In this document: piece by piece, positions 22,701-31,047 of the stretch | Layout of the letters: every line of letters starts with the position of its first letter | Position numbering within the stretch: position 1 is the stretch's first letter | NCBI GenBank assembly: GCA_026260175.1 | Contig: JAKCWW010001212.1 | Location: 31,334 to 66,404, forward strand | DNA: 35,071 nt | Direction of reading: 5' to 3' | Source: Reticulitermes lucifugus | Taxonomy: Eukaryota > Arthropoda > Insecta > Blattodea > Rhinotermitidae | The notes under the pieces: generated by a model | Seen by the model: the letters and a program-made list of their open reading frames with translations, nothing else | What the model was told of the DNA's origin: nothing | Databases searched by the model: none | Program-made: the position numbers and the translations under genes

Positions 22701-25700
22701 AATATTTGTATTTATGGATGTGACTGCTGCATTGTCTTAAAACATCGGGGCACCAATAACTCAGTGATGCTGCCCCACATCTCAAAAGGATAGAGGCCTA
22801 ATGTACATCTGTGATAACTCCTGCAGTAAAAGCTTATGACATTTCTTTCGTTAGAATATACTTATTAACAGTTTTAATGTTCTAATATGCAACGTGTGTG
22901 CACAGTAATGGCTGTGTGGGTAATACAATGCAATAAATGAAATGCATAAATTAAGACCAGGATATTCCAGATGAATTGTTATTCGCCTGCTCCGTGGCTG
23001 TGATTGGCCAAACTGCCTCAAAGCATCCTTCATAACTGATACAACTGACTGCAGTTTGTTCTCCGTATCACTTCAGCACCCACCCAAACCAATTCACTCA
23101 CCCTGAAGATGGAGGCAGTATATTCCTCCAAAGTGTCAGAACATTTAACCGGTACCTGCTGCAGAAATCCAAAACAAGACCATCGTCTGATACTGTGCTG
23201 CCTGTAGCAGATCCTTAAAGAATGCATGTTGGTGTTCTTGGATGAGTGATTTGGATAAGAAGTTTTTTTTTTTCGACAGGTGTGGTCCACTGTGATGTCT
23301 CAGGTGGAATGGAACAAGAAAGAAGAGCTAGTCGCTGAACAAGCATTGAAACATTTGAAGCAGTACACACCACTCTTTGAGGCACTCACCACCACAGCCC
23401 GCTCGGAGCTTGCACTCATGCTCAAGGTCCAGGAGTTCTGTTATGGCAACATGAACTTCATGAAAGCGTTTCAGAAGATCATTTTGCTCTTCTACAAGAG
23501 TGAGTTATTTAATGCTGGTGCATCTGCTGTTAATGTAATTTGTATCAAATCTGCAAGCCCATACTTTTTCAGTTTATTTGGAACAAAATTAGAGTTTTTT
23601 TTAAATTCATGTTGCACTGAACTGTAATGTAATATAACAGTCATAGCACACACATTAATTGATAGAGACGTTATTATTTGCTTTGTTTTACTTGACATAT
23701 TTTGATCATTTTACGATCATGAGGGGAATTCACTGTGACAGTGTAACTGTTGTGTGTAGTCGGCATGAATTTCCCTGATGATCGTTGTGAAATGATGCAT
23801 GTGGGGAAAATCAAATAATATTCAGTGTGATGGTTGTCTTAAACAGATTGAAATTAGAGTTGTGTGTAGCGTTCATTTTTTCGCTCCTGATGCCGTGTAG
23901 CCCATTTTATCGTCACTCATTGATATACTTTGAGTCAGTCCATTCTTTGTAGACTGTCTGACCCTTGAAGATGAGACGGCCAAGCTATCTTGAAACATTG
24001 GGCACCAATGACCCTGTCATGTGGCATCACATTCCAGAATAATGGAGGTTTCTAGCCTGTCATTTCGAGAACGAATGTTTCCTTTATGTCACATTCAGGA
24101 TCTTTCAGTGAAATTGACCAAAAATAGGCACTGTGCATATATTCTTCTACATCACAACCAAAGTGAGCCAGGACTGCCTTCATTGTCAGGGTCTCTGCAG
24201 TCCCGAGACCCCGGAGTTAGGGCAGCAGGCTCCTCCGAAACAGTAAGTATTTGCCAGTCAGCATGGTGTCATGTCCCAGAAAACGTGACTATTCACGTTG
24301 ATGTTTGTTACAGCTGATGTGCTCTCAGAGGAAGTTATTCTGAAGTGGTATAAAGAGGGTCATTCTGTCAAGGGAAAGATGATGTTCTTGGACCAGATGA
24401 AGAAGTTTATTGAATGGTTACAGAATGCCGAAGAAGGTGAGTGTGACAGTTAATACGAGGTCTGTTCAAATAATGTCCGAACTTTTAAAATAGCGCGCCT
24501 ATGCAAAAGCGCATCACTTTCCGGAAAGTGGCGCAGCCTAGCTGTGATCTTCGGGAGTTATCTGCCGCAAGCCGCGTCCTATCTTGCTTAGTCATTGTGC
24601 TGGAGCGGTTTGTTTGGCTGCGTGCAAAGTGTCGTCTGCGAATTTTAACATGTCCGAATTTCACGAACAGCGCGTAAACATTAAATTCTGTGTTAAGCTT
24701 GGGAAAACGTTTACCGAGACTCATGAAATGTTGAAACAACAACAATTCATGGATCCTCCACCATGACAATGCACCAGCTCATGCGTCGCTGCTGATTCGT
24801 GACTTCCTGGCCAAACATGAGACAACGGTCATTCCTCAGCCTCCCTACTCTCCTGACCTTGCCCCAGCAGACTTTTTCCTCTTCAAAAACTTAAATCCAC
24901 GTTGAAAGGACAAAAATTTTAATCGGTTGAGGAGATAAAGGAAAATTTGCTGGAGGACCTACGCGCGATCCTGAAAAACGCCTTCCAGGACTGCTTCCGG
25001 AAGTGGAAAAACCGTTGGGAGCGGTGTATCAACAGCCAAGGGGAGTACTTCGAAGGAGACAAAACTGAGTAGCTTGCAGGTGAGCCCAAAAAAATATATA
25101 AAAAAAGTTCGGACATTATTTGAACAGACCTCATATGTAGTGGATCTGCTGGTAAGGCCACCATGCCTGCCGTCATCAAATGAAGACTGGCTGGTGTAAG
25201 TGTAAATACTTACATATGCTTTTGCTGTATCTCATCTCTGACAGTGTCAGATTCTGTAAATGTGAGGAATACCAAGCTCCCACTGCTGTTCAGAGTTGAC
25301 ACACCTGTGTGGTCTGTTAGTTATAAATTATCTGCTAACCTGACCTAACTGAACATAAACACCTTGCTTCAAGCGTGTGCTGTTCAGTGATTTGTACTGT
25401 ATTTCTGGCATAGCCAGTTCTATTTTGCTACCTCATAAAGCCATAGTAGCCAGCAGTTGTGCCCAGACATGCCATCCCAGTCTGAAAGCCTGCTTAATTA
25501 ATATTTATATCAACTCGGTAGTAGCAGCTTCCAACACATGTCGTTTAATGACCCGCATTTTAACCTTTAGTGGAAGGCCTTTTAAATGCCGGTTTTCAGC
25601 TGTGGCCAGAGCACTGTTCAATTTAAATGTCCACTGCCGGATAGTGTTTTCCCCTTTGGAGGAAAGGATGTTCATTTAATGAGACAGCATTGCCCCATTT

Positions 25701-27405
25701 GTCTGTTAAAGGTTAAACAAGAAAGGAAAATTTTAGTTCCAATTTAGGACAGCGCAATTTGTACTAAAGAAAGAAGTGGTATGCTATAAATTTGTCACTG
25801 TCGAGCAAACCCCTACTTCCAGAATTCGAGGACTACTTGGTAATCTGAAACCTGATGGCTTTTGACAGTCATAAATTGATGAGGGGAGGTACATTAGCTG
25901 TATGCACTCGTAAGACGTAAGATGTTGTGGTGTGAGCCACTTGGGATGCAGTATTTCCAGCTTGCATCCACCCGTTTGACACAGTGAATCAGATTTAAAC
26001 TTTTAGCGTAGGATCAACTGTGTCAAAGTACCCAATCAGTCTCCAGTGGCTTGTTCGGTAATTTCACACGGTAGCAGGAAACTGTGGAGGCTGTAGGAAA
26101 ACAAAGATGCACTTCCTAGCATTTTGGCTTTCAAAAAGTATTGGCGTGTTTCTTGTGCACTCTGTAAAAATGAAACGCTAAAGGATTACCTTGATCAGTA
26201 CAGTGAAGTGTATAGGAATTGTGAAAATCAACAAATGGCTTAATATTTAATAAATAAAGCAAAATTAATATATAAAGATGACAAAAGTGCAAGTGTAAAC
26301 GTCTTCTTGATACGTCTGTGTTCAAGAACATTAAACTCTACAAGTGTAAACTCACATAATTATGTATTATTATTATTATGATTCAAAGGTAAAGGTAAAT
26401 TTCACCCTGTAACCTGCTATGAAGGCACAGAGGGGGAGTAGAGGTATAGCTCTACTCTTTCTTTAACCTTGGCACTAGATGGGGGTGTGTGGTTAATGCC
26501 ATGCCGTGGCTGCTTTCCCCCCAGGAAAAAGACCCAGTTCCCATTGTACAGGAGGCTGGGTGGGCCCCAGGGCTCGTTTGGACAGGCACGAAATATCTCG
26601 CCCCCACCAGGATTCTATCCCTGGATCGTCCAACCCATAGCAAGTCACTATACTGACTACGCCATATTATTATTATGCAAAGTGTGCTAAATTTGAACCT
26701 GATATCACTGCATGTGGGTTGCTACTAGCACCAGATGGCAGTTTATGGAACATTGAAAGAGGTGATATATGTTGACTTTAAAATAGTATTTACTTGCAGA
26801 GAATTAAGCTATCCTTGCAGGGTCAAAATACTCTTGTGCTTCATCTTGAATAAGGTAGAGGTTCTTGCAGCATTTCATAATAAAGTTAGGGATGTGGCAC
26901 TGTGTAATCTTCCTCCATCTTGAGCACATAATATTGGATACATTTTCAGGGATTTTGTGATTTATTTTGTCACTGTTAAATTTCTGAGAAAACTGTATAT
27001 GTGTGTTCTAACCATCACTGAAAGCATATATTTCCAGCCTTTCTGCCCTGTCCTGCTCCCACACATCCCCATCTGATTTGTTATACAGTATAACCTGGAT
27101 AAGAAGTCCCCACATAAGAAGTTTTCCCCTGTAAGAAGACTGATTTTTAAAGTCCCGAAATCCTATTGCTTTTAATAAGCTTCCCTCTTAATAAGTCTTC
27201 CCNCTTAAGGAGTCCCTAATCCTCTGGTCCCTTGAAAGACTTCTTAACAGGGTTCTACTGTATTTTTAAATGGCACATATGTGTACAAAAAATCTGTGTA
27301 GGTCTGCACTGAAGTATTTGACAGAAAATTTTTGTCCTTTTGTTCCACGTGACTGTTAGCGTTTTGCATTTTTCAGAATCTGAATCGGGTGAGGATGATG
27401 ACTAA
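10648..27405 (+). CDS. kra: eIF5-mimic protein (BZW1/2, krasavietz), complete
   Basis: The product is an eIF5-mimic protein. From family knowledge, it binds eIF2 and eIF3 through its C-terminal W2 domain, competes with eIF5 and makes start-codon selection stricter. In Drosophila it also acts in axon guidance. Coding segments: 10648-10708, 12879-13055, 14339-14442, 16885-17067, 18217-18441, 21648-21788, 23280-23499, 24314-24436 and 27377-27405. All boundaries are GT-AG and phases agree, totalling 1263 nt or 420 residues, the usual family length. Landmarks are [16 protein letters not shown] near the N-terminus, the [15 protein letters not shown] block, [13 protein letters not shown], the W2 region with [20 protein letters not shown], and the acidic end [11 protein letters not shown]. 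No frameshift or stop is seen, so the gene looks intact. Confidence 0.95.
10841..11060. mobile_element. piggyBac-like MITE, copy 2
   Basis: TTAA at 10837-10840 is followed by CCTTTAAACGACCTGCATTC. The right end is the matching AGTTTAAAGG, followed by TTAG (one base off TTAA). The interior aligns in the same orientation with 9604-9836, including AAGACATGCTGCATAATCTC and TTTTTCATAAACCATGTGC. It lies in the second kra intron, 132 bp after the start exon. Confidence 0.65.
11387..11830 (-). pseudogene. LINE polymerase C-terminal remnant with microsatellite tail
   Basis: On the minus strand, broken frames include [14 protein letters not shown] followed by a basic region. This resembles the conserved RWxGHVxRM block at the C-terminus of non-LTR retrotransposon polymerases. 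In that orientation it ends in a GGA/GGT-rich microsatellite (11387-11447), as LINE 3' ends often do. On the plus strand the microsatellite creates a low-complexity open frame that should not be called a gene. Confidence 0.5.
12040..12440 (+). mobile_element. LINE 3' end with (TATG)n tail
   Basis: Plus-strand pieces such as FKAA and [12 protein letters not shown], followed by an AT-rich trailer and GTATGTATGTATG (about 12424-12437), look like the last residues and 3' UTR of a non-LTR retrotransposon. The coding remnant is short and the family was not determined. Confidence 0.35.
12879..13055 (+). CDS. kra: kra exon, N-terminal domain
   Basis: The acceptor TTTCCAG ends at 12878 and the donor GTAAGT starts at 13056. 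The 177-nt exon completes the split aspartate codon and encodes about residues 21-79. It includes the [16 protein letters not shown] helix, [12 protein letters not shown] and [15 protein letters not shown], all characteristic of BZW proteins. It leaves in phase 1. Confidence 0.95.
13056..14338 (+). other. kra intron with hAT-like and dispersed repeats
   Basis: Around 13128-13315, GGCCAGCGGCCACATT and later TGGTCCATGGACCACC and AAAAGGTTGGATGCCC resemble hAT-type MITE ends, but no clear duplication was found. At 13722-13790 is one copy of a repeat that recurs near 15427-15490. The rest shows no feature I can support. Confidence 0.35.
14339..14442 (+). CDS. kra: kra exon
   Basis: The acceptor CATTCCAG ends at 14338 and the donor GTGAACTG starts at 14443. 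It encodes [20 protein letters not shown] and then [14 protein letters not shown], about residues 80-114, ending in phase 0. This is the variable acidic linker region of the family between two helical blocks. Confidence 0.9.
14443..16884 (+). other. kra intron, mostly unassigned
   Basis: A second copy of the dispersed repeat seen at 13722-13790 lies near 15427-15490. At 15535-15615 three CCAAT-like motifs precede a TATAAAG, a promoter-like layout that could be part of a solo LTR, although no LTR ends were found. Elsewhere I see nothing. Open frames at 16123-16461 and nearby are not convincing. Confidence 0.3.
16885..17067 (+). CDS. kra: kra exon
   Basis: The acceptor TTGTAG ends at 16884 and the donor GTATGT starts at 17068. 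It has 61 whole codons, about residues 115-175, including [20 protein letters not shown] and [17 protein letters not shown]. The RRYKYLEK and FLKGFSE blocks are strongly conserved in BZW1/2. Confidence 0.95.
17068..18216 (+). other. kra intron with dinucleotide repeats
   Basis: A compound (GA)n(CA)n microsatellite lies at about 17943-17978 and a short (GT)n at about 18030-18043. A near-duplicate segment (GGTTGAACAGTGGAGTA, at about 17822 and 17868) shows a small local tandem duplication. No other feature is supported. Confidence 0.5.
18217..18441 (+). CDS. kra: kra exon
   Basis: The acceptor TATTCAG ends at 18216 and the donor GTAAAT starts at 18442. It has 75 whole codons, about residues 176-250. 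Landmarks are [39 protein letters not shown] and [17 protein letters not shown]. This is the end of the N-terminal helical-repeat region before the W2 domain. Confidence 0.95.
19096..19173. repeat. Near-perfect palindrome, 37-bp arms
   Basis: Arms 19096-19132 and 19137-19173 pair at 36 of 37 positions around a 4-nt loop GAAT. The outer ends read CAGGG and CCCTG, like the start of many transposon terminal repeats. The unit therefore could be two terminal repeats with the interior lost. Transcribed as part of the kra intron it would form a long hairpin. Confidence 0.85.
21151..21324. mobile_element. Foldback MITE family, copy 1
   Basis: The left arm begins AGTTCTTCTGGGATA and pairs with the right arm, which ends CGTATCCGAGAAGAACTT. 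The arms are about 75 bp long and diverged. The inner arm carries an ACATTGG/CCAATG-type motif shared with 22611-22796 and 23880-24048. No coding capacity is seen. Confidence 0.55.
21648..21788 (+). CDS. kra: kra exon, start of W2 region
   Basis: The acceptor CACAACAG ends at 21647 and the donor GTAAGT starts at 21789. It has 47 whole codons, about residues 251-297: [20 protein letters not shown], then [14 protein letters not shown], then [11 protein letters not shown]. This leads into the W2 (eIF5 C-terminal-like) domain. Confidence 0.95.
21789..23279 (+). other. kra intron with foldback copy and dispersed repeat
   Basis: It includes the foldback copy at 22611-22796. A repeat-like stretch at about 22980-23215 has minus-strand pieces ([14 protein letters not shown]) of a type I recall as dispersed in cockroach and termite genomes. 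The acceptor lies after a long T run at 23263-23273. Confidence 0.4.
22611..22796. mobile_element. Foldback MITE family, copy 2
   Basis: The left arm starts CCTCACTGATCTGGGATGTG and pairs imperfectly with a right arm ending CCCCACATCTCAAAAGGATA, then GAGG. Inner motifs CCAATGTTTCAAGACAATG and CATTGTCTTAAAACATCGGG are near inverse copies. It is of the same family as 21151-21324. Confidence 0.55.
23280..23499 (+). CDS. kra: kra exon, W2 domain
   Basis: The acceptor TCGACAG ends at 23279 and the donor GTGAGTT starts at 23500. It encodes about residues 298-370: [20 protein letters not shown], then [20 protein letters not shown], and on to [17 protein letters not shown]. The [12 protein letters not shown] block is a hallmark of BZW proteins. 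It leaves in phase 1. Confidence 0.95.
23880..24048. mobile_element. Foldback MITE family, copy 3 (left arm decayed)
   Basis: The right arm (GAAACATTGGGCACCAATGA, then CCCTGTCATGTGGCATCACA) closely matches the right arm of copy 2. The left arm is only partly recognisable (CCTGATGCCGTGTAG). It lies in the short intron before the next kra exon. Confidence 0.45.
24314..24436 (+). CDS. kra: kra exon, end of W2 domain
   Basis: The acceptor TTGTTACAG ends at 24313 and the donor GTGAGTG starts at 24437. It encodes about residues 371-411: [20 protein letters not shown], then [20 protein letters not shown]. This holds the conserved aromatic and acidic box at the end of W2 domains. A mariner insertion begins only 17 nt into the following intron. 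Confidence 0.95.
24456..25133 (+). mobile_element. Internally deleted mariner element
   Basis: Terminal inverted repeats (CGAGGTCTGTTCAAATAATG and the reverse complement of the right end) agree at 30 of 31 positions. TA duplications lie at 24454-24455 and 25134-25135. The transposase frame starts [20 protein letters not shown] and after about 35 codons jumps to HHDNAPAH and [13 protein letters not shown], the second and third catalytic aspartate blocks. The region with the first aspartate is deleted. A frameshift after FFLFKNL and an in-frame stop also break the C-terminal part. The copy cannot make transposase but keeps both ends. Confidence 0.85.
25564..25712. mobile_element. Possible piggyBac-like MITE, copy 3
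   Basis: TTAA at 25560-25563 and 25713-25716 bracket ends CCTTTAGTGG and, reverse-complemented, CCTTTAACAG. The ends fit the same type as 9604-9836 and 10841-11060, but the interior is not obviously related. It could be a different subfamily or a chance arrangement. Confidence 0.4.
26381..26664 (-). mobile_element. tRNA-derived SINE, copy B
   Basis: In minus orientation the tRNA-like head is near 26664-26590 (GGCGTAGTCAGTATAGTGAC, with a damaged B box GGGATAGAATCC). The shared body module is at 26485-26431. The element is flanked by TATTATTATTATG on both sides (26368-26380 and 26665-26677), a probable 13-bp target duplication in a simple-repeat context. It lies in the last coding intron of kra. 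Confidence 0.65.
27086..27260. mobile_element. pogo/Tigger-like MITE
   Basis: TA duplications at 27084-27085 and 27261-27262 enclose 175 bp. The ends are CAGTATAACCTGGATAAGAA and, reverse-complemented, CAGTAGAACCCTGTTAAGAA; the full 23-bp ends match at 19 positions. The CAGT(A/G)...AACC terminal form is typical of pogo-type elements. The interior has degenerate repeats of TAAGAAGT/TAAGTCTTCC. An ambiguous base (n) is at 27203. Confidence 0.65.
27377..27405 (+). CDS. kra: kra terminal coding exon segment
   Basis: After the acceptor at 27376, two bases complete a glutamate codon. SESGEDDD and TAA (27403-27405) follow. The highly acidic end is expected for BZW proteins. A consensus donor (CAAG then GTAAGT) follows 26 nt after the stop. 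Confidence 0.9.
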
Positions 27406-28512
27406 GCAGAACATTTTTTTCATTCACCAAGGTAAGTATTTTCTTTACCACAGGTGAGAAGTTGACGAACCAGCCCATCCTCTTGCTGAAGTACTACATT
27501 CTTATTTTCTGTTACAGTAAATACCCAACAGTGAAATTGCATGTGGTGTCTGTAGCAGAAAGTCAACAGTATTCTGGGACATATATCTTCTGGTAGTGCA
27601 CTTCATTCGTTGATAGGGCGACAACAAAGAAAAATAAAATTTCAGTACTTAGAACTCAACTGACATCAGTTGTGAAGAATGAGTTTTCAGAAATGTCTGT
27701 TTATATGCTACTGCATTAAATGTATGAAATTTATGGAATATTGATAGTTTATTAAAGTGAAACAACACAACGAGTGGCTGGTATGTTCATCTCTGACTCT
27801 ACTGGTGCCTTATTCATCGTCACTGATTCGTCTGCTGGTATCTGACCCACTTCATGGAATTTATAGGTAGAATGTGAGCAAGATATGAATGACCAAGAGG
27901 AAATCTTCATTGCTTCTTGTCTTAGTAATGCCTTTGTTAATCAAGGATCTGAGTCATGTTTTAGTAAATTTGTGATTTTAAAAATGAATTAGTGTAATAA
28001 ATACTGTCAGAGATGAGACTACCAAATATTTAGAGTTAAGTCATCGTCTGTAGCGCAACACACAGCAAGACCCTCTCTTCACAGCCTGTTCTTTGATCTT
28101 GTTTTGTATACATATAGACATACATGCGTTTGTTATGTGGCATAAACATGTGTCATAAAGTGTCACTGGTGTAAGTTATTAGACAAGTTAACCACTGTTT
28201 CACATAAGCTGCCAAATGCAAAAAAAAAAAATCCTTTTGTAAAGGAAATTTATTTTATCTACATGATTGAATGTCTCCCTGTTACCTCACCACGCAAAAT
28301 AAATTCATAGTTATATTATGTGAGTACATAAGGTGCATGATATTGACGAGTAAAACTGGTGACCCACTGAAAGAGATATGAATCATTTGGATATGTGATA
28401 ACAAAAACATATAAAAACCACAAGCTTTGTACTTTTTATAGTGACTGTAACATTTGGGTATGGCATTGGTTTCAGGGGTTTATGTGTAATCACGTGTGTA
28501 CGGGGAAATAAA
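27406..28512 (+). other. kra: Probable kra 3' UTR region, possible UTR intron
   Basis: A donor at 27431/27432 and an acceptor TTCTGTTACAG ending at 27517 could define an 86-nt intron just after the stop codon. AATAAA hexamers occur at 27633, 27996, 28298 and 28507, so the transcript end cannot be fixed. No other gene is seen here. Confidence 0.45.
28507..28512 (+). terminator. kra: Candidate distal polyadenylation signal
   Basis: AATAAA is followed about 15-35 nt later by a T-rich stretch (ATTATTCTCTTTTA). It is the most downstream of four candidate hexamers; upstream ones may also be used. Confidence 0.3.
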
Positions 28513-28560
28513 GAAAACTGTTGAAAGGATTATTCTCTTTTAATATGCAGTCCTTTATTG

Positions 28561-29186
28561 TATCCCTTTTTTTCATAAAGCTTGGGTGAAGACCAGAATA
28601 ACTCCCCCCCTCCTTCAAATTCTGGTGGGTCATGTGGTACAGATCTGAACTCACAAGTGTTGCCACTTATTAGCCCTTTTCACACTATTCACACATTCAA
28701 GCCACTTTTGTGAGTGGTTGTTGTTACCCAACCAAAATTTAGTGTTATAAGAAATGGAATGTATTATATTCTGAATGCTATAGTGTAGGTGGTTGTGTCT
28801 TCAGTGCTGTCTGTAACCATAATGTGATGTCAAATCATTGATCGATGAAGATTGTAACTGAACAAAAGGTCATTGTCCTCTTTATAATAATGTAAATGGC
28901 AATTGTATTCTCCTATGGTAAGCATAGATTTAGAGAAATTTTTTTAATATAGTCTGTTTTTTACATGTCTTGTCTTTTCATTGTAGGCTTTAGCAAGAAA
29001 GCATTGGATGCTTTTCAAATCCATATTTCCAATCTTTTTTCTTTGTTTGAATTAAATGAGTCAGATTGAATTTATTATGTTGCTGTTACTTTTATTATTT
29101 TAGTGTATACTGTGATATGGGCAAGGAAATCAACCCTGTTCTGTTTGAAGCCTGGCTGCTTCTACTTGTACCTCACGTGTATGAGG
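28561..29186. other. Intergenic DNA, nothing recognised
   Basis: No exon, RNA gene or element end is visible. Open frames are short and lack protein-like composition. Confidence 0.4.
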
Positions 29187-30295
29187 CAGTGTTTCCCAAT
29201 CTTTCTGGTACCACGGACAGCATACAGAGTTGCTGTAATTCTGTGAGGTACCACACACTCCATACAGACTATCAGTAATTCTGTGGGGTACCACAGACAC
29301 CATACAGAGACACAGTAATTCTGTGGGGTACCACAGACTCCATACAGACTATCAGTAATTCTGTGGGGTACCACAGACACCATACAGACTCAGGAATTCT
29401 GTGGGGTACAACAGACACCATAGTGACTAATTTTGTGGGGTGCTACAGACACCATAGAGACTCTCAGTAATTCTTTGGGTTACCACAGACACCATACAGA
29501 CTCTCAGGAATTCTGTGGGGTACCACAGACACCATACACACTCTAATTCTGTGGGGTATCATAGACACCATACAGACTCACAGGAATTCTGTGGGGTACA
29601 ACAGACACCATACAGACTCAGGAATTCTGTGGGGTACCACAGGCACCATACAGACTCTCAGTAATTTTGTGGGGTACCACATGCACCATGCACAGACACA
29701 ATAATTCTGCGGGGTACCACAGACATCATAGTGACAGTAATTTTGTGGGGTGCTACAGACACCATAGAGACTCAGTAATTCTTTGGGGTACCACAGGCAC
29801 CATACAGAGGCTCAGTAATTCTGTGGGTTACAACAGACACCATAGAGCCTCTCAGTAATTCTGTGGGTTGCCACAGACACCATAGAGACTCTCAGTAATT
29901 CTGTGGGGTACAACAGACATCATACAGAGAGACAGTAATTCTGTGGGGTGCCACAGACACCATAGAGACTCTCAGTACTCCTGTAGGGTACAACAGACAC
30001 CATACAGAGACACAGTAATTCTGTGGTGTGCCAGAGACACCATAGAGACTCTAATTCTGTGGGGTACCACAGACACCATATAGAGTCTCAGTAATTCTGT
30101 GGATCCTGTACCCAAAATCATTTCAATCGATGGACTGAGATTAAAAAAAACGTAAAGGGAAAACTTTGTCTATCTGAGGGGCATTCACATAAACAAACTT
30201 TGTAAAATATTAAAAATAGTCATTTCATAATAGGGAGAGAAAAATAATCTCGCAGACCCCCTAACCATGCCTTGTGGACCACGCTTCGAGAACTG
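29187..30295. mobile_element. hAT-like non-autonomous element expanded by a minisatellite
   Basis: The left edge CAGTGTTTCCCAATCTTTCT and the reverse complement of the right edge (CAGTTCTCGAAGCGTGGTCC) resemble the imperfect ends of hAT elements. GGTACCACGGAC on the left mirrors GTGGACCACG on the right. The flanking 8-mers (29179-29186 and 30296-30303) do not match, so the duplication is lost or the boundaries are wrong. Most of the interior is the 40-bp tandem array. Confidence 0.4.
29204..30103. repeat. 40-bp minisatellite, about 23 units
   Basis: The unit is GTAATTCTGTGGGGTACCAC followed by AGACACCATACAGACTCTCA. Unit lengths run from about 34 to 40 bp through small deletions. Variants are not random: an 8-unit period and an alternating dimer are visible (see findings). 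The unit is not a multiple of three, and frames across it are broken, so it is not a coding repeat. Confidence 0.9.
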
Positions 30296-30303
30296 GAAAA
30301 GGT

Positions 30304-31047
30304 GGCTAAATATAATGGGTAGATGGTTTTGCATATTTTGCAGAGGCATTCAAAGTGCTTCAAATTCAATTTGGCAATTTAATTTGCTTAAATTTGATTA
30401 GGTAAATTACAGGCAGGTTATACACACACACACACAAAAGATTACTTCAGTATGTTCCCAGATTTTATTATTTTTCTGAAATGCTAACACTTCAGTGATG
30501 GTTGTAAATTCTTTTGTCTTTTTAAACTTTTTAACATGTACAATTGCAATATTGAGGTTAACAGGTTTGACCTTATTCTTATTAAATGGATCAGACATAA
30601 TATGTCCAATCATGAAGAAGTCCACTCTTATGTCGACATACTCAGTTTCGATCTTCAATCATTCCTTTTCTTTGTTGGCCTATGCCTCTCACTGTTGTTG
30701 CCTTGTGACAGTTACGACAAGACATTGGTGCTTCTTTAAGGTTGCTTGATACTATTTTTCGTGTTTGAAGTTAATTGTATGAACTACGATTGAAGTAAGT
30801 AGAAGTTTCATTTAACTGTGTGCCAGAAACTGAAATTTACGTGGCGTTTGTGTGCACATGTGTGTATGCAAGTGCATGCTTCACCATGGTTGTAGGATTT
30901 TATCCAATTATTTTTATTTTATTCCACATTATCATGTTTTTTGGTTTATGGAGACTGTAATGATGTTTAGTTTATCACTAGTTATCAAAAGAATATGAAT
31001 TTGGGTAGGAAATATTTGTAGCTTGCACTGATGTACTACACTGTCTG
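30304..31047. other. Intergenic DNA between two minisatellites
   Basis: A (CA)n microsatellite lies near 30422-30436. Overlapping open frames on both strands at 30407-30749 have no recognisable domain. Nothing else is supported. Confidence 0.4.

Larger units (their letters stand above)
24437..27376 (+). other. Last coding intron of kra, full of insertions
   Basis: This 2.9 kb intron carries the mariner derivative, a possible piggyBac-like MITE, SINE copy B and a pogo-like MITE. The stretches 25140-25555, 25720-26360 and 26680-27080 have no feature I can support. The acceptor TTTTTCAG ends at 27376. Confidence 0.6.

Noticed and set aside
24456..25133. Active mariner transposon
   Set aside because: The first catalytic block is deleted and the C-terminal part has a frameshift and a stop.
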